Source of the DNA: Candidatus Neoehrlichia procyonis str. RAC413
Lineage (GTDB): Bacteria > Pseudomonadota > Alphaproteobacteria > Rickettsiales > Anaplasmataceae
Assembly (NCBI RefSeq): GCF_000964795.1
Contig: NZ_LANX01000001.1
Location: forward strand, 744,001 to 808,000
Length of the DNA: 64,000 nucleotides
Direction of reading: 5' to 3'
The translations under genes and the position numbers were made by a program. How positions within the stretch are numbered: the stretch's first letter is position 1; the number at the start of each line of letters is the position of its first letter. Below the pieces are notes generated by a model. The model did no database searches. It was given only the letters and a program-made list of their open reading frames with translations, and was not told the origin of the DNA. This document shows, one piece after another, positions 1 through 10,416 of this stretch.

Positions 1-2
1 AA

Positions 3-599
3 TATTTTCAAAACAGAAAAAGGAATTTTTTTCTCCAATCAGGAGTTACTCTTCTTGCACCTGAACATGTTTTTTTTTCACTTGATACACAAATTTCAAA
101 TGAGGTAATAATACATCCTTACACAATTTTAGGACCACAAGTTAACATAGAATCACATGTAGAAATTTTAGCTTATTCATATCTTGAACAATGTTATATC
201 AAAGAAAATGCCATTATTGGTCCATTTGCACGTATTAGAAATAATACCACCATAGAACAATTTTGTAATATAGGAAATTTTGTTGAAATAAAAGAAAGTA
301 CAGTTAATAAAATGAGTAAAATCAAACACTTAAGCTATATAGGAAATTGCACTATAGGTGAAAATAGTAACTTTGGGGCTGGAACTGTTATATGTAATTT
401 TGACGGTCATACAAAACATCATTCCGTTATAGGTAACTATTGTTTTATTGGTGCAAACAGCACTCTAATCTCTCCTATTAACATTGGCAATTATGCTGTA
501 GTTGGTGCAGGCAGCACAATAACAGAAGATATACCCCAAAAAAGCTTAGGAATAGCAAGAAAAAGACAAACCATAAAACAAAATTATAATAAAAAATAA
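3..599 (+). CDS. glmU: GlmU C-terminal acetyltransferase domain (5' truncated by window edge)
   Basis: Bifunctional GlmU makes UDP-N-acetylglucosamine for peptidoglycan and outer-membrane precursors; the part visible here is the acetyltransferase half. The reading frame is open from base 3 with no need for the internal Met at 312. Left-handed beta-helix hexapeptides run throughout, with the family signatures IGPFARIR, GNFVEIKES and GAGTVICNFDG (the His of the KHH segment follows). The final residues NYNKK end at a TAA. The N-terminal uridylyltransferase lies outside the window. The gene stands alone on its 3' side, with a 300-base gap before the next gene. Confidence 0.95.
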   Translation, partial: YFQNRKRNFFLQSGVTLLAPEHVFFSLDTQISNEVIIHPYTILGPQVNIESHVEILAYSYLEQCYIKENAIIGPFARIRNNTTIEQFCNIGNFVEIKESTVNKMSKIKHLSYIGNCTIGENSNFGAGTVICNFDGHTKHHSVIGNYCFIGANSTLISPINIGNYAVVGAGSTITEDIPQKSLGIARKRQTIKQNYNKK

Positions 600-904
600 C
601 TCTTCTCTGTATATTCTTGTCCCCGCAATAGCATTTTAAAGTAAGTACACTTGTAAAGTAAATAATGCTTTTTATGACCAATATGCCTCAGTAATAATTA
701 TACTACGTAATATTACATCATTCATAAATTATTACATAAATATCAAAAATTAAATCTTTTTAACTACAAAAAAGCATTAGTTAAATTATAATGTATAAGC
801 ATTTTATTAACATAAAACGTTTTTTAACTACCATAATGACAAATATTTTATTATACTTACTACAATCAAAAACATATAATAGCTAACTAGAGTAAGACTA
901 AAAC
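600..904. other. Intergenic, nothing recognised
   Basis: AT-rich spacer between glmU and the Trm112-like gene. I see no RNA gene, convincing hairpin or coding remnant. Confidence 0.5.
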
Positions 905-1078
905 ATGATAATCGATGAAAAATTGTTAAGCATATTAGTATGTCCTGTAACAAAAGGTAAACTACATTACAATAAAATTACTAATGAACTAATCAGTGAG
1001 GATGCCAAGTTAGCTTTTCCCATAAAAGACGGTATTCCTATAATGCTTATTGATGAAGCACGTAAATTACAGCAATAG
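905..1078 (+). CDS. Trm112/YcaR family small protein
   Basis: A 57-residue protein. It carries the Trm112 pattern: an N-terminal [17 protein letters not shown] segment, a central strand, and the diagnostic [17 protein letters not shown] near the C terminus. Bacterial family members are small, sometimes zinc-binding proteins of uncertain role; eukaryotic Trm112 activates methyltransferases. Only one Cys is seen (CP, then VTKGKL where many relatives have a second Cys), so zinc binding is doubtful here. The start is the only ATG that keeps the family length. No strong Shine-Dalgarno is visible. Confidence 0.85.
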   Translation: MIIDEKLLSILVCPVTKGKLHYNKITNELISEDAKLAFPIKDGIPIMLIDEARKLQQ

Positions 1079-1595
1079 CTACAAATTATAATAATTTCAA
1101 ATTTAGTAAAGTATATTTATTTAGCAAAGACATCAAAAAATTAATTAAGGATTTCCATAATATTTTTGACTAAGAATGCAAATACAATATACAACAATAA
1201 ATATGTAACATCCTTATAAAAATAATAAAAGGGCTTAATAGCTTTTTCACGTAATAAACAATATAGTGCTTACACTTCTATTTAGCTACAAATAAATAAG
1301 CACATAAATACTTTTCTATAATTAGTAAAAAAACTTACTTTAGATACTATTTGAATAATGGCCGTGGAAAAATAATTGTAAAATATGCATAATTATTAAT
1401 GGATACTCAACTTTAAGATAATATTACTTAATATTTTATTTATTATTATTAATTTACGTTAGAAATTTATTAATTAAAGTTCATTATCACACATTATCAT
1501 CTTATATCATAAAAATTTTTTATTAAGTGCCATTAAAAATTCTAACCCATTAAAAAAAACGCTACACAAAATATATATATAACTACAAGTACTTC
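1079..1595. other. Intergenic, nothing recognised
   Basis: Roughly 0.5 kb AT-rich spacer between two genes that point toward each other. No feature supported. Confidence 0.5.
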
Positions 1596-2873
1596 TTACC
1601 AATCAATATAAATATCTCTTTCTTTTATTACACTAAGTGCAACATAAGAGATAACAGCCCAAAACATTACATACAATGCTGGAGCAATCTTAATGTCTGT
1701 AATACGTATTAACCATGTACATACCAGCGGTGCCATACCTCCTGCAATTGCTGAAGAAATATTTCTTGCCAATCCAAAGCCCGTATACCTAACATTTGTA
1801 GGGAACAACTCAGACATCGCTGCACTTGAAGGGCCAAGTGTTGCAGCAAAAGGTACAGTAAATAATATATATCCAATCACTATATATATATAACTACCTT
1901 GATTTAATGTCCAAAATACAGGAATACTAACACAAAATAACCCTATTGATGCTATCATCATAATTTTTCTTTTTCCAATAAAATCAGATATTGCTCCAAA
2001 AAAAACCGTTAAAACACCACATACACTTATTCCAATACCTGCTATTACATTCATAAAATTTAATTGAAGATCTACATGTGTGGAAGAGAGCTCATTAACA
2101 AAGTTAACAAAAAATACCATAAAAATATGAAAAGAGCAATTTTCAACACAATCTATACAAATAGCCAATAACAATGGTCTCTTATAATTCTTAAATAATG
2201 CCACAACCGGAAATCTTACAAGAGTGTTTTTTTCCTTATAAATATAATATGCAGGACTTTCTGAGTTTCTACACCTAATATATACACTAACAATTCCCAT
2301 AAGCAATCCTATCAAAAATGGAATTCTCCATCCCCATACCAAGAAATTATCATCAGTAAAATAATGAGTGATAATAATAACCAGCGTAGCCATTAGAGAT
2401 CCTATAACAGCACTTAATACTTCATAGCTACCAAGCAATCCATTATTTTTACCATTATTTGAATGCTCTATTAAAAAAGCAGCATTACCTGCTTCACCAC
2501 CTAAAGAAACTCCTTGTATTAACCTACAAATAATCAATAGTACCGGAGCATATATACCTATACTACTGTAAACAGGTATTACCATCATATAAGCAATAGA
2601 TATAGACATGGATATAATAGAAATAGTAAGTGCAGTTTTTCTACCATATTTATCTCCAATATGTCCAAAAATGGCTGCTCCAAAAGGCCTTGCAACAAAC
2701 CCTATTGCAAATACACTAAAAGTTAAAATAAAACTCCAATACTTATCCTTTAATGGAAAAAATAAATTACTGATAATATTTGCTAAGTTTCCAACTAGCA
2801 CATAATCATACCATACTAATGAATTACATATAATTGTTGAAATCACAACTTTCGTTACATTATTACAATTCAC
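1596..2873 (-). CDS. MFS transporter, ProP-like (metabolite/H+ symporter family)
   Basis: About 425 residues and about 12 hydrophobic segments. It shows major facilitator superfamily signatures: the cytoplasmic loop 2 motif GHIGDKYGRKTAL, a preceding FVARPFGAAIFG, RLIQGVSLGGEAGNAAFLIEH, and SELFPTNVRYTGFGLARN in the second half. These place it in the metabolite:H+ symporter branch with ProP and related carriers; the substrate cannot be read from sequence. An ATG 39 bases upstream (ending 2912) is possible, but the GTG at 2873-2871 is preceded by AGGGGA at good spacing, and the upstream 13 residues add nothing conserved. I therefore prefer the GTG start. Confidence 0.85.
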   Translation of the reverse strand: MNCNNVTKVVISTIICNSLVWYDYVLVGNLANIISNLFFPLKDKYWSFILTFSVFAIGFVARPFGAAIFGHIGDKYGRKTALTISIISMSISIAYMMVIPVYSSIGIYAPVLLIICRLIQGVSLGGEAGNAAFLIEHSNNGKNNGLLGSYEVLSAVIGSLMATLVIIITHYFTDDNFLVWGWRIPFLIGLLMGIVSVYIRCRNSESPAYYIYKEKNTLVRFPVVALFKNYKRPLLLAICIDCVENCSFHIFMVFFVNFVNELSSTHVDLQLNFMNVIAGIGISVCGVLTVFFGAISDFIGKRKIMMIASIGLFCVSIPVFWTLNQGSYIYIVIGYILFTVPFAATLGPSSAAMSELFPTNVRYTGFGLARNISSAIAGGMAPLVCTWLIRITDIKIAPALYVMFWAVISYVALSVIKERDIYIDW

Positions 2874-3110
2874 AACATCCCCTAAAAAATACGAAACTAC
2901 CCTAAATAGCACAAAAACATCAACTTAATCCTTGCCCATATTATATTAGTATAAATAAACTTTTCGTATAAATATGCAACACTTATTAAATAACTAAACA
3001 ACTGTTTTAGAATCCTATATTCAATATATTTAATAAATCAAAATATTAACTATCTTACGCTATTACTATTAATAGTATAACCCAACCAAAAGTATTCTGA
3101 GCTACGTTTT

Positions 3111-3235
3111 CGTATAAAATTATTTTTTTTCAATAATGGCAAAATAACTTGAAAAATAGACAAGTTGTTACTTATTAAGTTATCATTATTCTCGAATCAC
3201 AAAAAGTATATACTATAATAAAGAATAAATTTTGC
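3111..3235 (-). pseudogene. Decayed copy of the 5' end of the MrpD/NuoN-like gene
   Basis: This stretch aligns by eye with 17384-17533, the first codons plus upstream leader of the antiporter gene at 15995-17485. Shared blocks include AAAATTATTTTTTTTCAAT, ATGGCAAAATAAC, TTACTTATTAA and a similar leader ending in TTTGC. It lacks about 24 internal bases and has several substitutions, and its start codon is lost. It is a non-functional fragment duplicated about 14 kb away. Confidence 0.65.
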
Positions 3236-3355
3236 GTACATAAGAAACATTTATAAACAAACATAAAATGTAAAAATACTTTTACAAAAGCCTCAAAAAA
3301 ATTATTCTTTATTTCACAATACCAATAAGTTATGTAGTAAAATATAATTTTTAAT

Positions 3356-3384
3356 TTGACTCTATTTCTGATAAATGATAACCT
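3356..3384 (+). promoter_or_regulatory. Possible rpsP promoter
   Basis: TTGACT at 3356-3361 followed after 17 bases by TAACCT (GATAAC at 15 bases is an alternative -10), 29 bases before the rpsP ATG. The -35 is good and the -10 is weak. Confidence 0.35.
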
Positions 3385-3412
3385 GCAATGGTATATTAAT
3401 TAAGTTATACAA

Positions 3413-3694
3413 ATGTCTGTAAAAGTAAGATTAGCAAGATTTGGGGTTAAAAAAAAGCCTTTTTATAGGATAGTTGTATCTGACTCTAGAGTGCAAAGAG
3501 ATGGTAAGTTTATTGAACTTTTAGGTTTTTATAATCCTATGGTACCACATGATCATATTAGTTTTATTAAAATAAAAGTCGATAGATTAAAGTATTGGTT
3601 AAGTGTAGGTGCACAGCCTACAGATAGAATTTCTTGGTTTATAAAAAAAGGCATTATAAATCTTAGTAACGAATTACAACAGCAAGTCAACTAA
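3413..3694 (+). CDS. rpsP: 30S ribosomal protein S16
   Basis: A 93-residue S16, a component of the 30S body needed for small-subunit assembly. The N-terminal [42 protein letters not shown] is the S16 signature, followed by the typical [15 protein letters not shown] segment. Length is normal. In many bacteria rpsP leads an operon with rimM, trmD and rplS. Here it stands alone, with about 540 bases upstream and 440 bases downstream free of genes, which is common in Rickettsiales with scattered operons. Confidence 0.97.
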   Translation: MSVKVRLARFGVKKKPFYRIVVSDSRVQRDGKFIELLGFYNPMVPHDHISFIKIKVDRLKYWLSVGAQPTDRISWFIKKGIINLSNELQQQVN

Positions 3695-4136
3695 CTTAGC
3701 CTAAATGTACGTTTTGTAATCTTTACTTTAGTTTTTTTTTACAAGCAGAAGTTGTATGTAACAAGAAATTATCGTATAAATACATAAAAACCGTAAACAT
3801 AAAAGACAGTCCCTATTTTACGTATCCCTTTTAAAACAAAATTTACTAATTTAAAAGTAATGTAAAATCTTTGAGCCCTACTATATTCTATATGCTTATT
3901 GTTCTAAGCTATATACACTTATTAAGATTATAATAAACTGATTTACAGCACAGCATATTAAAAACATCCTATAAAATGTACAAGCCACCCTAAAGCACAT
4001 GTCAAACAAGTTATAATTTACCCTTTATAAGACATAACTTATTACATTACTGCTTATTATAATTAAATTAATAATATACTCAAAGTTTCAAATATCCCTC
4101 TTATATGCACAATTAAATTCTACCCTAATATAGGTA
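3695..4136. other. Intergenic between convergent rpsP and the iron-binding protein gene
   Basis: AT-rich spacer. A T-rich run (about 3728-3740) follows rpsP with only a weak CTAAA/TTTAG pairing, so a terminator is possible but not convincing. Confidence 0.4.
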
Positions 4137-5177
4137 TTATTTCCAACCTTCTTCATCAGCAATTTTAACTGATTGTTTTAAATGACTTTCAAGTTCTTGC
4201 AAAGGAAGATCGCTTTCTTTAAATGTACCCCAAGATTTTAGAATATCTGAATAATCTACACCTTCTATAATAGGATATTCTTGATTAGCTTCTGCATAAA
4301 TTTTTTGCGCTTCAGAACTTACCAAAAATTCTAATAATCTTATAGCGCTATCCTTATTTTTTGCATACTTCGTAACAGCACCACCACTAATATTTACCAT
4401 TACACCCGTAGTATTTTGATTAGGAAAAAATATAGAAAGTTTTTTAGCAAATTGCTTATCTTTTTCTTGTTGTGAAGCAAGAATTCTACCAAAGTAATAA
4501 CTATTTACTATTGCTATACTTCCTTCACCAGCAGCTACCGCATAAATTTGATCAGTATCGCCGCCACTAGGTTTTCTTGCCATATTATTTACTAATCCTT
4601 TTACCCATGCTCTAGTATTTTGCTCCCCGTTATTTGCTATCATAAACGCAATTAAAGATTGATTATATGGATTGTTAGAAGATCTAACTAAAATTTTATC
4701 TTTCCATCTTACATTTGAGAGGTCTTCATATGTACTTAATTCCTTACTATCAACTAATTCTTTATTATACACTATAATTCTTGCACGTTTGGTTAGCCCA
4801 AACCAATATCCCTTAGCATCCCTATATTTCTGTGGTACAGCTTTATTAAGTATCTGTGAATTAACTTCTTGCAAGAGACCATTCTTCTTTGCCAGAATTA
4901 AATTTACAGCATCAGCCGTAAGGAATACATCTGCACGACTATGAGATCCTTCACTCTCCATTCTAGAAATCAATTGAGCAGCCTCATCATTAATATAACG
5001 TACTTTAACTCCCGTTTTTTCAGTAAATTTCTGAAAGAGATTACGTAGCAATTCCTCTTTACGAGAAGAAAAAACATTTACTACGTTTTCAGTATCAAAA
5101 CGATAATTTTTATATAAAAACGCCACCACTACACTTATCACAATTAGAAATAACAATAAGCTAAAAAACCTACCCAT
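4137..5177 (-). CDS. fbpA: Ferric iron ABC transporter periplasmic binding protein (FbpA family)
   Basis: Substrate-binding protein of the Fbp/Afu iron-uptake family, exported and probably anchored by its N-terminal hydrophobic segment (residues about 4-21). The mature part begins with the family-like VVNVFSSRKEELL, and the paired tyrosines that bind Fe(III) are present in VNSYYFGR (Y227-Y228). GGDTDQIYAVAAGEGSIAI and the C-terminal EANQEYPI segment also fit. The chosen start (MGRFF) has AAGGG 7 bases upstream; an in-frame ATG 39 bases earlier gives an unlikely leader. No permease or ATPase gene is adjacent. Confidence 0.9.
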   Translation of the reverse strand: MGRFFSLLLFLIVISVVVAFLYKNYRFDTENVVNVFSSRKEELLRNLFQKFTEKTGVKVRYINDEAAQLISRMESEGSHSRADVFLTADAVNLILAKKNGLLQEVNSQILNKAVPQKYRDAKGYWFGLTKRARIIVYNKELVDSKELSTYEDLSNVRWKDKILVRSSNNPYNQSLIAFMIANNGEQNTRAWVKGLVNNMARKPSGGDTDQIYAVAAGEGSIAIVNSYYFGRILASQQEKDKQFAKKLSIFFPNQNTTGVMVNISGGAVTKYAKNKDSAIRLLEFLVSSEAQKIYAEANQEYPIIEGVDYSDILKSWGTFKESDLPLQELESHLKQSVKIADEEGWK

Positions 5178-6011
5178 AAAACAACCCTTGTTCATAACAC
5201 TGCTATATAACAACAAATACTAAATAAAATAGCAAATATAAAAAACATCTATAAAAGCTAATCTATGCCTCAATAAATATATTATTGAAAAAATCACTAT
5301 TTTTTTTACATAACTTACATTTATTACGTATCATATTCATCAAAAGACTATTCTTTTAGAAGAAAGAACTTATTCATCCTTACCAATAAAAGGATAGCAA
5401 TCCTATACTAGGATACAAATTTATACTATAAATTACAAAAATATATATTAAAAGCATTTTTATTTAAAATAATATTTTAATACATGTACATTTTTTATAT
5501 TTAAAAAGAAATATTTCATCCCCTAATTTTGTTATCAACAATGTGTAAATGCTATTTATTATATTTTAATCTGCTTATCCTTTTAATTTATACATTTCCT
5601 CCAACACCTCCTACGCTAAAGATTGTGATCTGTTAAAAAAAAGTTTAAGGACATATCAATTTACTAACTACAGCTCATTTTAACTACTACTCTTAAAAAG
5701 ATACATGCAAATATTTTCATCAAAATTTTTATTGTAAGTTAATTGAAGAATTAGTAAAGATCTTCATAACAGATATAATAGAACACTTATAACATACCAT
5801 TGGAGTAAGCAATCACAATTTTAATATATCCTTGTATATAGGTTATATTCAACTTACTTTTTATTAAACAATACAAATAAGATAATTTTTAATCACTAAA
5901 AACACAACTATAAATCTATATTTCACAGCATAAAAATATTGTTCTTTGCTCTTTATTATTGAAATATTTGATATATAATGAACACTATATTTGTTATGTT
6001 ATATATATAAA
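5178..6011. other. Intergenic, nothing recognised
   Basis: About 0.8 kb AT-rich sequence upstream of fbpA and downstream of the metallopeptidase-like gene. No coding remnant identified. Confidence 0.45.
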
Positions 6012-6046
6012 GTAGCCACTCATTATAAAGTATTATGATTGGCTAC
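6012..6046 (-). terminator. Inverted repeat after the metallopeptidase-like gene
   Basis: Perfect 7-base arms GTAGCCA (6012-6018) and TGGCTAC (6040-6046) with a 21-base loop, 26 bases past the stop of the 6072-9836 gene. There is no clear T run, so terminator function is uncertain. Confidence 0.35.
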
Positions 6047-6071
6047 CTATATGATAAAGTTAATTCATCAT

Positions 6072-9000
6072 CTATATTATTAAATCAGAAAAATCATTGC
6101 TACTTTTTATTTCCGGCATAATACCTATATAACTATACTCATAATTAGGGTTTACGTTAGAATCTTGTTGTACATGCAAATTACTTACTGCCTGTTGAGC
6201 AAGTAGCTGATTTTCATGCATGACATTATGATCTTTATTGTCAAAATTATAAGAGAACCTGTGATTATCTATTAATAAATTATCATTATAGCCATTATGA
6301 CCTACAGTATCACTGGTCATTTTTTTATTTTCAATGGCACTAGCCCCTTCATAAGGTTTTACACGTATATTTTGAAACCTATCAAGATGAAAAGGTAACA
6401 CTCCTATTTTTCCATCTGTATCATGAAGCAATTGCACCTTTGCAGGATATTGATCATCACTATGTATTCTAAAAAGAACTCCATCATTATACTTATTTAA
6501 ATTTGCTAAACCTACATCTAACAACGTTACATCTTGTGCTGTCTCATAAGAATGTACAAACGTAGAATCTATATACTTATAATTACCTATATCTACAGGC
6601 ATTCCTTCAGGATTTTCTTCTCCATCAGAAGTACACAATACTAATCTTTTTTGTCCATCTGATATTGTTGTCAATTTCATATGAGTAATAGCATCAGGTA
6701 GTTGATAAAACTTACCTGCCACTTTATCAATAATAAAGAAGATTAACGTATTAACAACATTACCATCACTATCAGTAGTGTGCTTAGGTGTAATAGAAAA
6801 AGAAAGGCTTTTTTGATACTCATTTTCAGAATTCGTTTTACCGTCTTGATAAGTAGATTGACTACTTACCTGTAATGCGGTACCCGACTGTTGATCACTA
6901 ACCCCTGAATTATCAGTCTTTTGTTGTACACTATCTTGAATATTGGCGTCCTGCTTATAGTCATTTAGCTTCTTCTCCCTATAAGCTTCCTCATTAGCTT
7001 TTCTCTGCTTTTCCTGCATATATGCATTATTTTCTTCCATATGTTGGTATCCATCAGTGTTTTTGTCAATTCTATGGCGAGCTGAAGAATAATTACTATA
7101 ACCTGTATCTTCATGACCTGTCTCTCCAACAAACCTTAAAGTAACAATACCATCATCATCTTTATGTAAATCTACCTCTTGATAATGTACAGAAGCAAGA
7201 AAATCTGTATAGCTATAATTTAGGTCTGCAGAAATCATCACATCCCCTTCAAATTTATCAAATCTATTAGATAGCATACCTATTTCTCTATCATCATGTA
7301 GTAGTTTTACTTTTGTATAATACTTCTGATAAGGCACATTTCTTATTATCTCGCCCGCATCATTCCTCATGATTGAATAGTCGTCCACATCATACTGTAC
7401 TTTAAACAAAGTTCCATCAACATATTTATCAAAATTTATCAATCCTATATTAACATGTTCATGTGAATAATCTTCCTTTACATATTCATGAGCAAAGATA
7501 GGATCTATATACCTATAATTACCTATATCTACAGGCATTCCTTTAGGATTCTCATTACCATCTGAAGTCGAAGGCACTAGCACCCTTTCATTATTAATAG
7601 TTACCAATTTTAAATGAGTAACACTTCCAGGAAGTTGAAAAAATTTACCTGCAACATGATCATGAATAAATAACGCTGACTGATCTATCATACCATTTTC
7701 ATCAACCATTTCTTCAGAAATATAAAATCCTATACTTTTAAGCTTTACCAATACTTCATCACCTTTAGTTACCTGTGCAAAATGTGTATCATCATCTGTT
7801 CTATCAGTACCTTTATTATCAGCTATATCCCCCTTTCTAATAAGATATTTTTCAGAATCACGATAATTTGCACGATCTTCATAATCATCAATTTTTACAT
7901 TTTTCGATACAATTAAATTATTAACATCATTTATGTTACGAATATCAGGTTTAAAAAATTTATTTGCCTCTATAAAAACTACCTTATCACTTCCTATTTT
8001 GCTGTTATCTAAAATACTAAGCTCCTTTTTACCATATTGATCCATTGTTACTGCAATAGCTACTTGATCAAACTTTGAAATAGATATACTATGTGTAATA
8101 TCATATGCTTGAAATTGTGTAATTTCATTATTATTGCTTAGAACATACTGAGCAAATGTTCCACATTCTGTCAATATTTCCCCTACCTTATTATCATTCA
8201 TATAAATCGATACTGCGCTGATATTACCATCACCATCACTTTTCATAGAAAATATTTCATCTGGATTTCTAGATATCAATAGATCAATATCTATCCCATT
8301 AGCACCTCTAATCTGATGTGTATCTATATATGTAAAGTTAACTAGTATTTTTCTTAGATTAGCATCAGAATCATTCTCACAATGTAGAATATTACTTATT
8401 TTTTTATCCACAGCCTTTATATACTCCATATCTGCAGCTTTTACTTCATCAACATTATCAGAACGCTGAACCTTTCTAAATATATCAAACTCTTTCTTGA
8501 ATTCACTATCGTATTTACTAATAATTCTTCCTATTGATATTTTATAGTCCAAAGATTCAGTATATAAATTACCTTGTTCATCACAACATACATACTTATT
8601 CTTCCCGTCAAATTGTGCTAATTTTATAAAATGATATTCTTCACGTATATTCATGGTATCATAAGTATTAGCATTCTCTATTCTTAATGTACTACCTATA
8701 GAATAAACTTTTACAGGAGAAAAACTTCCAACATCATTACCTAAATAATCTTTAATATTAGCATCAAAATATTTTATATTTTGTACCTCGTTATTAATTA
8801 TAACATTACCAGTACCTATAAAATCACCTTTCTCAACTTTCAGAATGTTGTATTTTTCAAAAAACCCCTTAGTTATATTATCTTTCATCCAGTGATTAAA
8901 TTCTTCGCTATAATTTTTTATATCAAAATCATAATATCCATGCTTTTTTAGACTAGCAAAATATTCTCCAAGTTCTGATGGATGACGATCTTGCATAAAC

Positions 9001-9836
9001 TTTACAAGCACGTACCCTAAATCATACTTTAATCCATTGTATTCATGAAGTGTGATGTTATCTTTTAAACTATTTGCTTTACTAGATTCACTGCTAATAA
9101 CATCCATTATCGCATCTAGGTCTAATACCTTCAAGTTATGTCTTTCATGTAAAATATTTACAATACTATCTATTTTTTCCATAGTATCAAATCTTACAAT
9201 ACCATTATCATCTTCGTTAACATCGTATTTACCACTTTTTGCATTTTGAATATATTCAGAAATACCTTCTAACAATATGCTATTTAAATATGATTGATCT
9301 GTTGCTTCCCATGTTAAAATATGAGCAATTTCATGTTGTAAATTTAAAATACTACTTCCAGATTTAAACACATATGAAGTATAAGCTTGTTGACCATGAT
9401 GACCTTCATGCCATGCAATACCTCCTGCCAAAGGATTCAAATGCACATGATAAGCATCTGTTTTATTGCGAAATTGATCAGAATTTTCAAAAACAAACAT
9501 ATTAATATCCTTTACCGACTTTGAATCCGCTAAAGGAAATTTATCATGAAAAAACTTCACTGCATCTTGTACTTCAAGTTCTGCTCTTGCTCTATATGAC
9601 TCACTCATTGGAATTGTAGAAAAAAGATTAACCCTTAACCCTAACTGTGTCATTAAACCATTTTGGACCGTATATTTGTAATCAAATTCTTGCTTCTCTA
9701 AAGTGTTATGATCAGAGACACATTCCCCATGAATATCGTCGTTATTATTAACTAAGTTATTGTATAAAGGCAGTCCTGCTACTTTGTTCTCATTATCTCG
9801 TACGCCTTTTATGTGTATTATATTGGTATTTTTCAT
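6072..9836 (-). CDS. Putative zinc metallopeptidase with repeated C-terminal modules
   Basis: A 1254-residue protein with no signal peptide. LNLQHEIAHILTWEA supplies HExxH (H168, E169, H172), followed by LLEGISEYIQ with Glu at 190 and 194, which fits the third zinc ligand of gluzincin peptidases including M9 collagenase-like and peptidase-MA families. The AWHEGHHGQQ segment lies just before. The C-terminal half carries two clearly related modules, about residues 720-860 and 1030-1150. Both contain VAGKF(F/Y)QLP, THxKLxTI, a SDGxENPxGMPVDIGNY(R/K)YID block and a (K)VxLLHD...IGxL unit. Between them is a charged low-complexity stretch. The start has AAGG 7 bases upstream; a Met 20 codons earlier is less likely. 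Catalysis is inferred only from the motif. Lack of a Sec signal suggests a cytoplasmic role or non-Sec secretion. Confidence 0.7.
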   Translation of the reverse strand: MKNTNIIHIKGVRDNENKVAGLPLYNNLVNNNDDIHGECVSDHNTLEKQEFDYKYTVQNGLMTQLGLRVNLFSTIPMSESYRARAELEVQDAVKFFHDKFPLADSKSVKDINMFVFENSDQFRNKTDAYHVHLNPLAGGIAWHEGHHGQQAYTSYVFKSGSSILNLQHEIAHILTWEATDQSYLNSILLEGISEYIQNAKSGKYDVNEDDNGIVRFDTMEKIDSIVNILHERHNLKVLDLDAIMDVISSESSKANSLKDNITLHEYNGLKYDLGYVLVKFMQDRHPSELGEYFASLKKHGYYDFDIKNYSEEFNHWMKDNITKGFFEKYNILKVEKGDFIGTGNVIINNEVQNIKYFDANIKDYLGNDVGSFSPVKVYSIGSTLRIENANTYDTMNIREEYHFIKLAQFDGKNKYVCCDEQGNLYTESLDYKISIGRIISKYDSEFKKEFDIFRKVQRSDNVDEVKAADMEYIKAVDKKISNILHCENDSDANLRKILVNFTYIDTHQIRGANGIDIDLLISRNPDEIFSMKSDGDGNISAVSIYMNDNKVGEILTECGTFAQYVLSNNNEITQFQAYDITHSISISKFDQVAIAVTMDQYGKKELSILDNSKIGSDKVVFIEANKFFKPDIRNINDVNNLIVSKNVKIDDYEDRANYRDSEKYLIRKGDIADNKGTDRTDDDTHFAQVTKGDEVLVKLKSIGFYISEEMVDENGMIDQSALFIHDHVAGKFFQLPGSVTHLKLVTINNERVLVPSTSDGNENPKGMPVDIGNYRYIDPIFAHEYVKEDYSHEHVNIGLINFDKYVDGTLFKVQYDVDDYSIMRNDAGEIIRNVPYQKYYTKVKLLHDDREIGMLSNRFDKFEGDVMISADLNYSYTDFLASVHYQEVDLHKDDDGIVTLRFVGETGHEDTGYSNYSSARHRIDKNTDGYQHMEENNAYMQEKQRKANEEAYREKKLNDYKQDANIQDSVQQKTDNSGVSDQQSGTALQVSSQSTYQDGKTNSENEYQKSLSFSITPKHTTDSDGNVVNTLIFFIIDKVAGKFYQLPDAITHMKLTTISDGQKRLVLCTSDGEENPEGMPVDIGNYKYIDSTFVHSYETAQDVTLLDVGLANLNKYNDGVLFRIHSDDQYPAKVQLLHDTDGKIGVLPFHLDRFQNIRVKPYEGASAIENKKMTSDTVGHNGYNDNLLIDNHRFSYNFDNKDHNVMHENQLLAQQAVSNLHVQQDSNVNPNYEYSYIGIMPEIKSSNDFSDLII

Positions 9837-10416
9837 AAATTTACCTTGACTTAAAAATGAGCTGCGAAATAAATCATAAAACTTACAGCAAGTCAATAAA
9901 AAAATTAATAAATTTCCAATATAAATTAATAATAATAAATGAAATATTAAGTAAATCTTATCTTAAATCAAGGTATCTGTTAATAACTACACATACAATA
10001 AAATTACTCTCCTATGGCCATCATCAAAAATAATATCCAATAGATATTTTAAAATATAATTACACAAAACAATAATTATAAAATTATACAAAAAATAAAT
10101 ACAATACGGTAGCCAGGCTTATACAATAAATAACATTAAACTATTTTAACATCATATATAAATAAATAGCATAAACACTGCTATTATCCTATAGATAAAG
10201 TAAAAACTGTGCTATACATAACAGACAAAAGTAACCTATAATAAATATAATAATTTTCGATATCTAATAAAGCACAAACACATGATACGACATTAAATTC
10301 AGGTACTCTCTTTAACCTCATATCTATGTTATAGTAAAAATCTCCATATAAACACTATTAACTATTTCTTAATATTTTATACATATTATCCCTGATTTCT
10401 AATCTCAGGTAATACA
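9837..10416. promoter_or_regulatory. Divergent intergenic region of two lineage-specific genes
   Basis: About 580 bases between the divergently transcribed 6072-9836 and 10417-12348 genes, which must hold both promoters. I could not assign -35/-10 pairs with confidence; a TATAGT at 10330-10335 is a candidate -10 for the rightward gene. Confidence 0.3.

Noticed and set aside
10108-10126. GGTAGCC near 10110 as another GCTACGG-type element
   Set aside because: No complementary arm nearby, so it is not the same hairpin.
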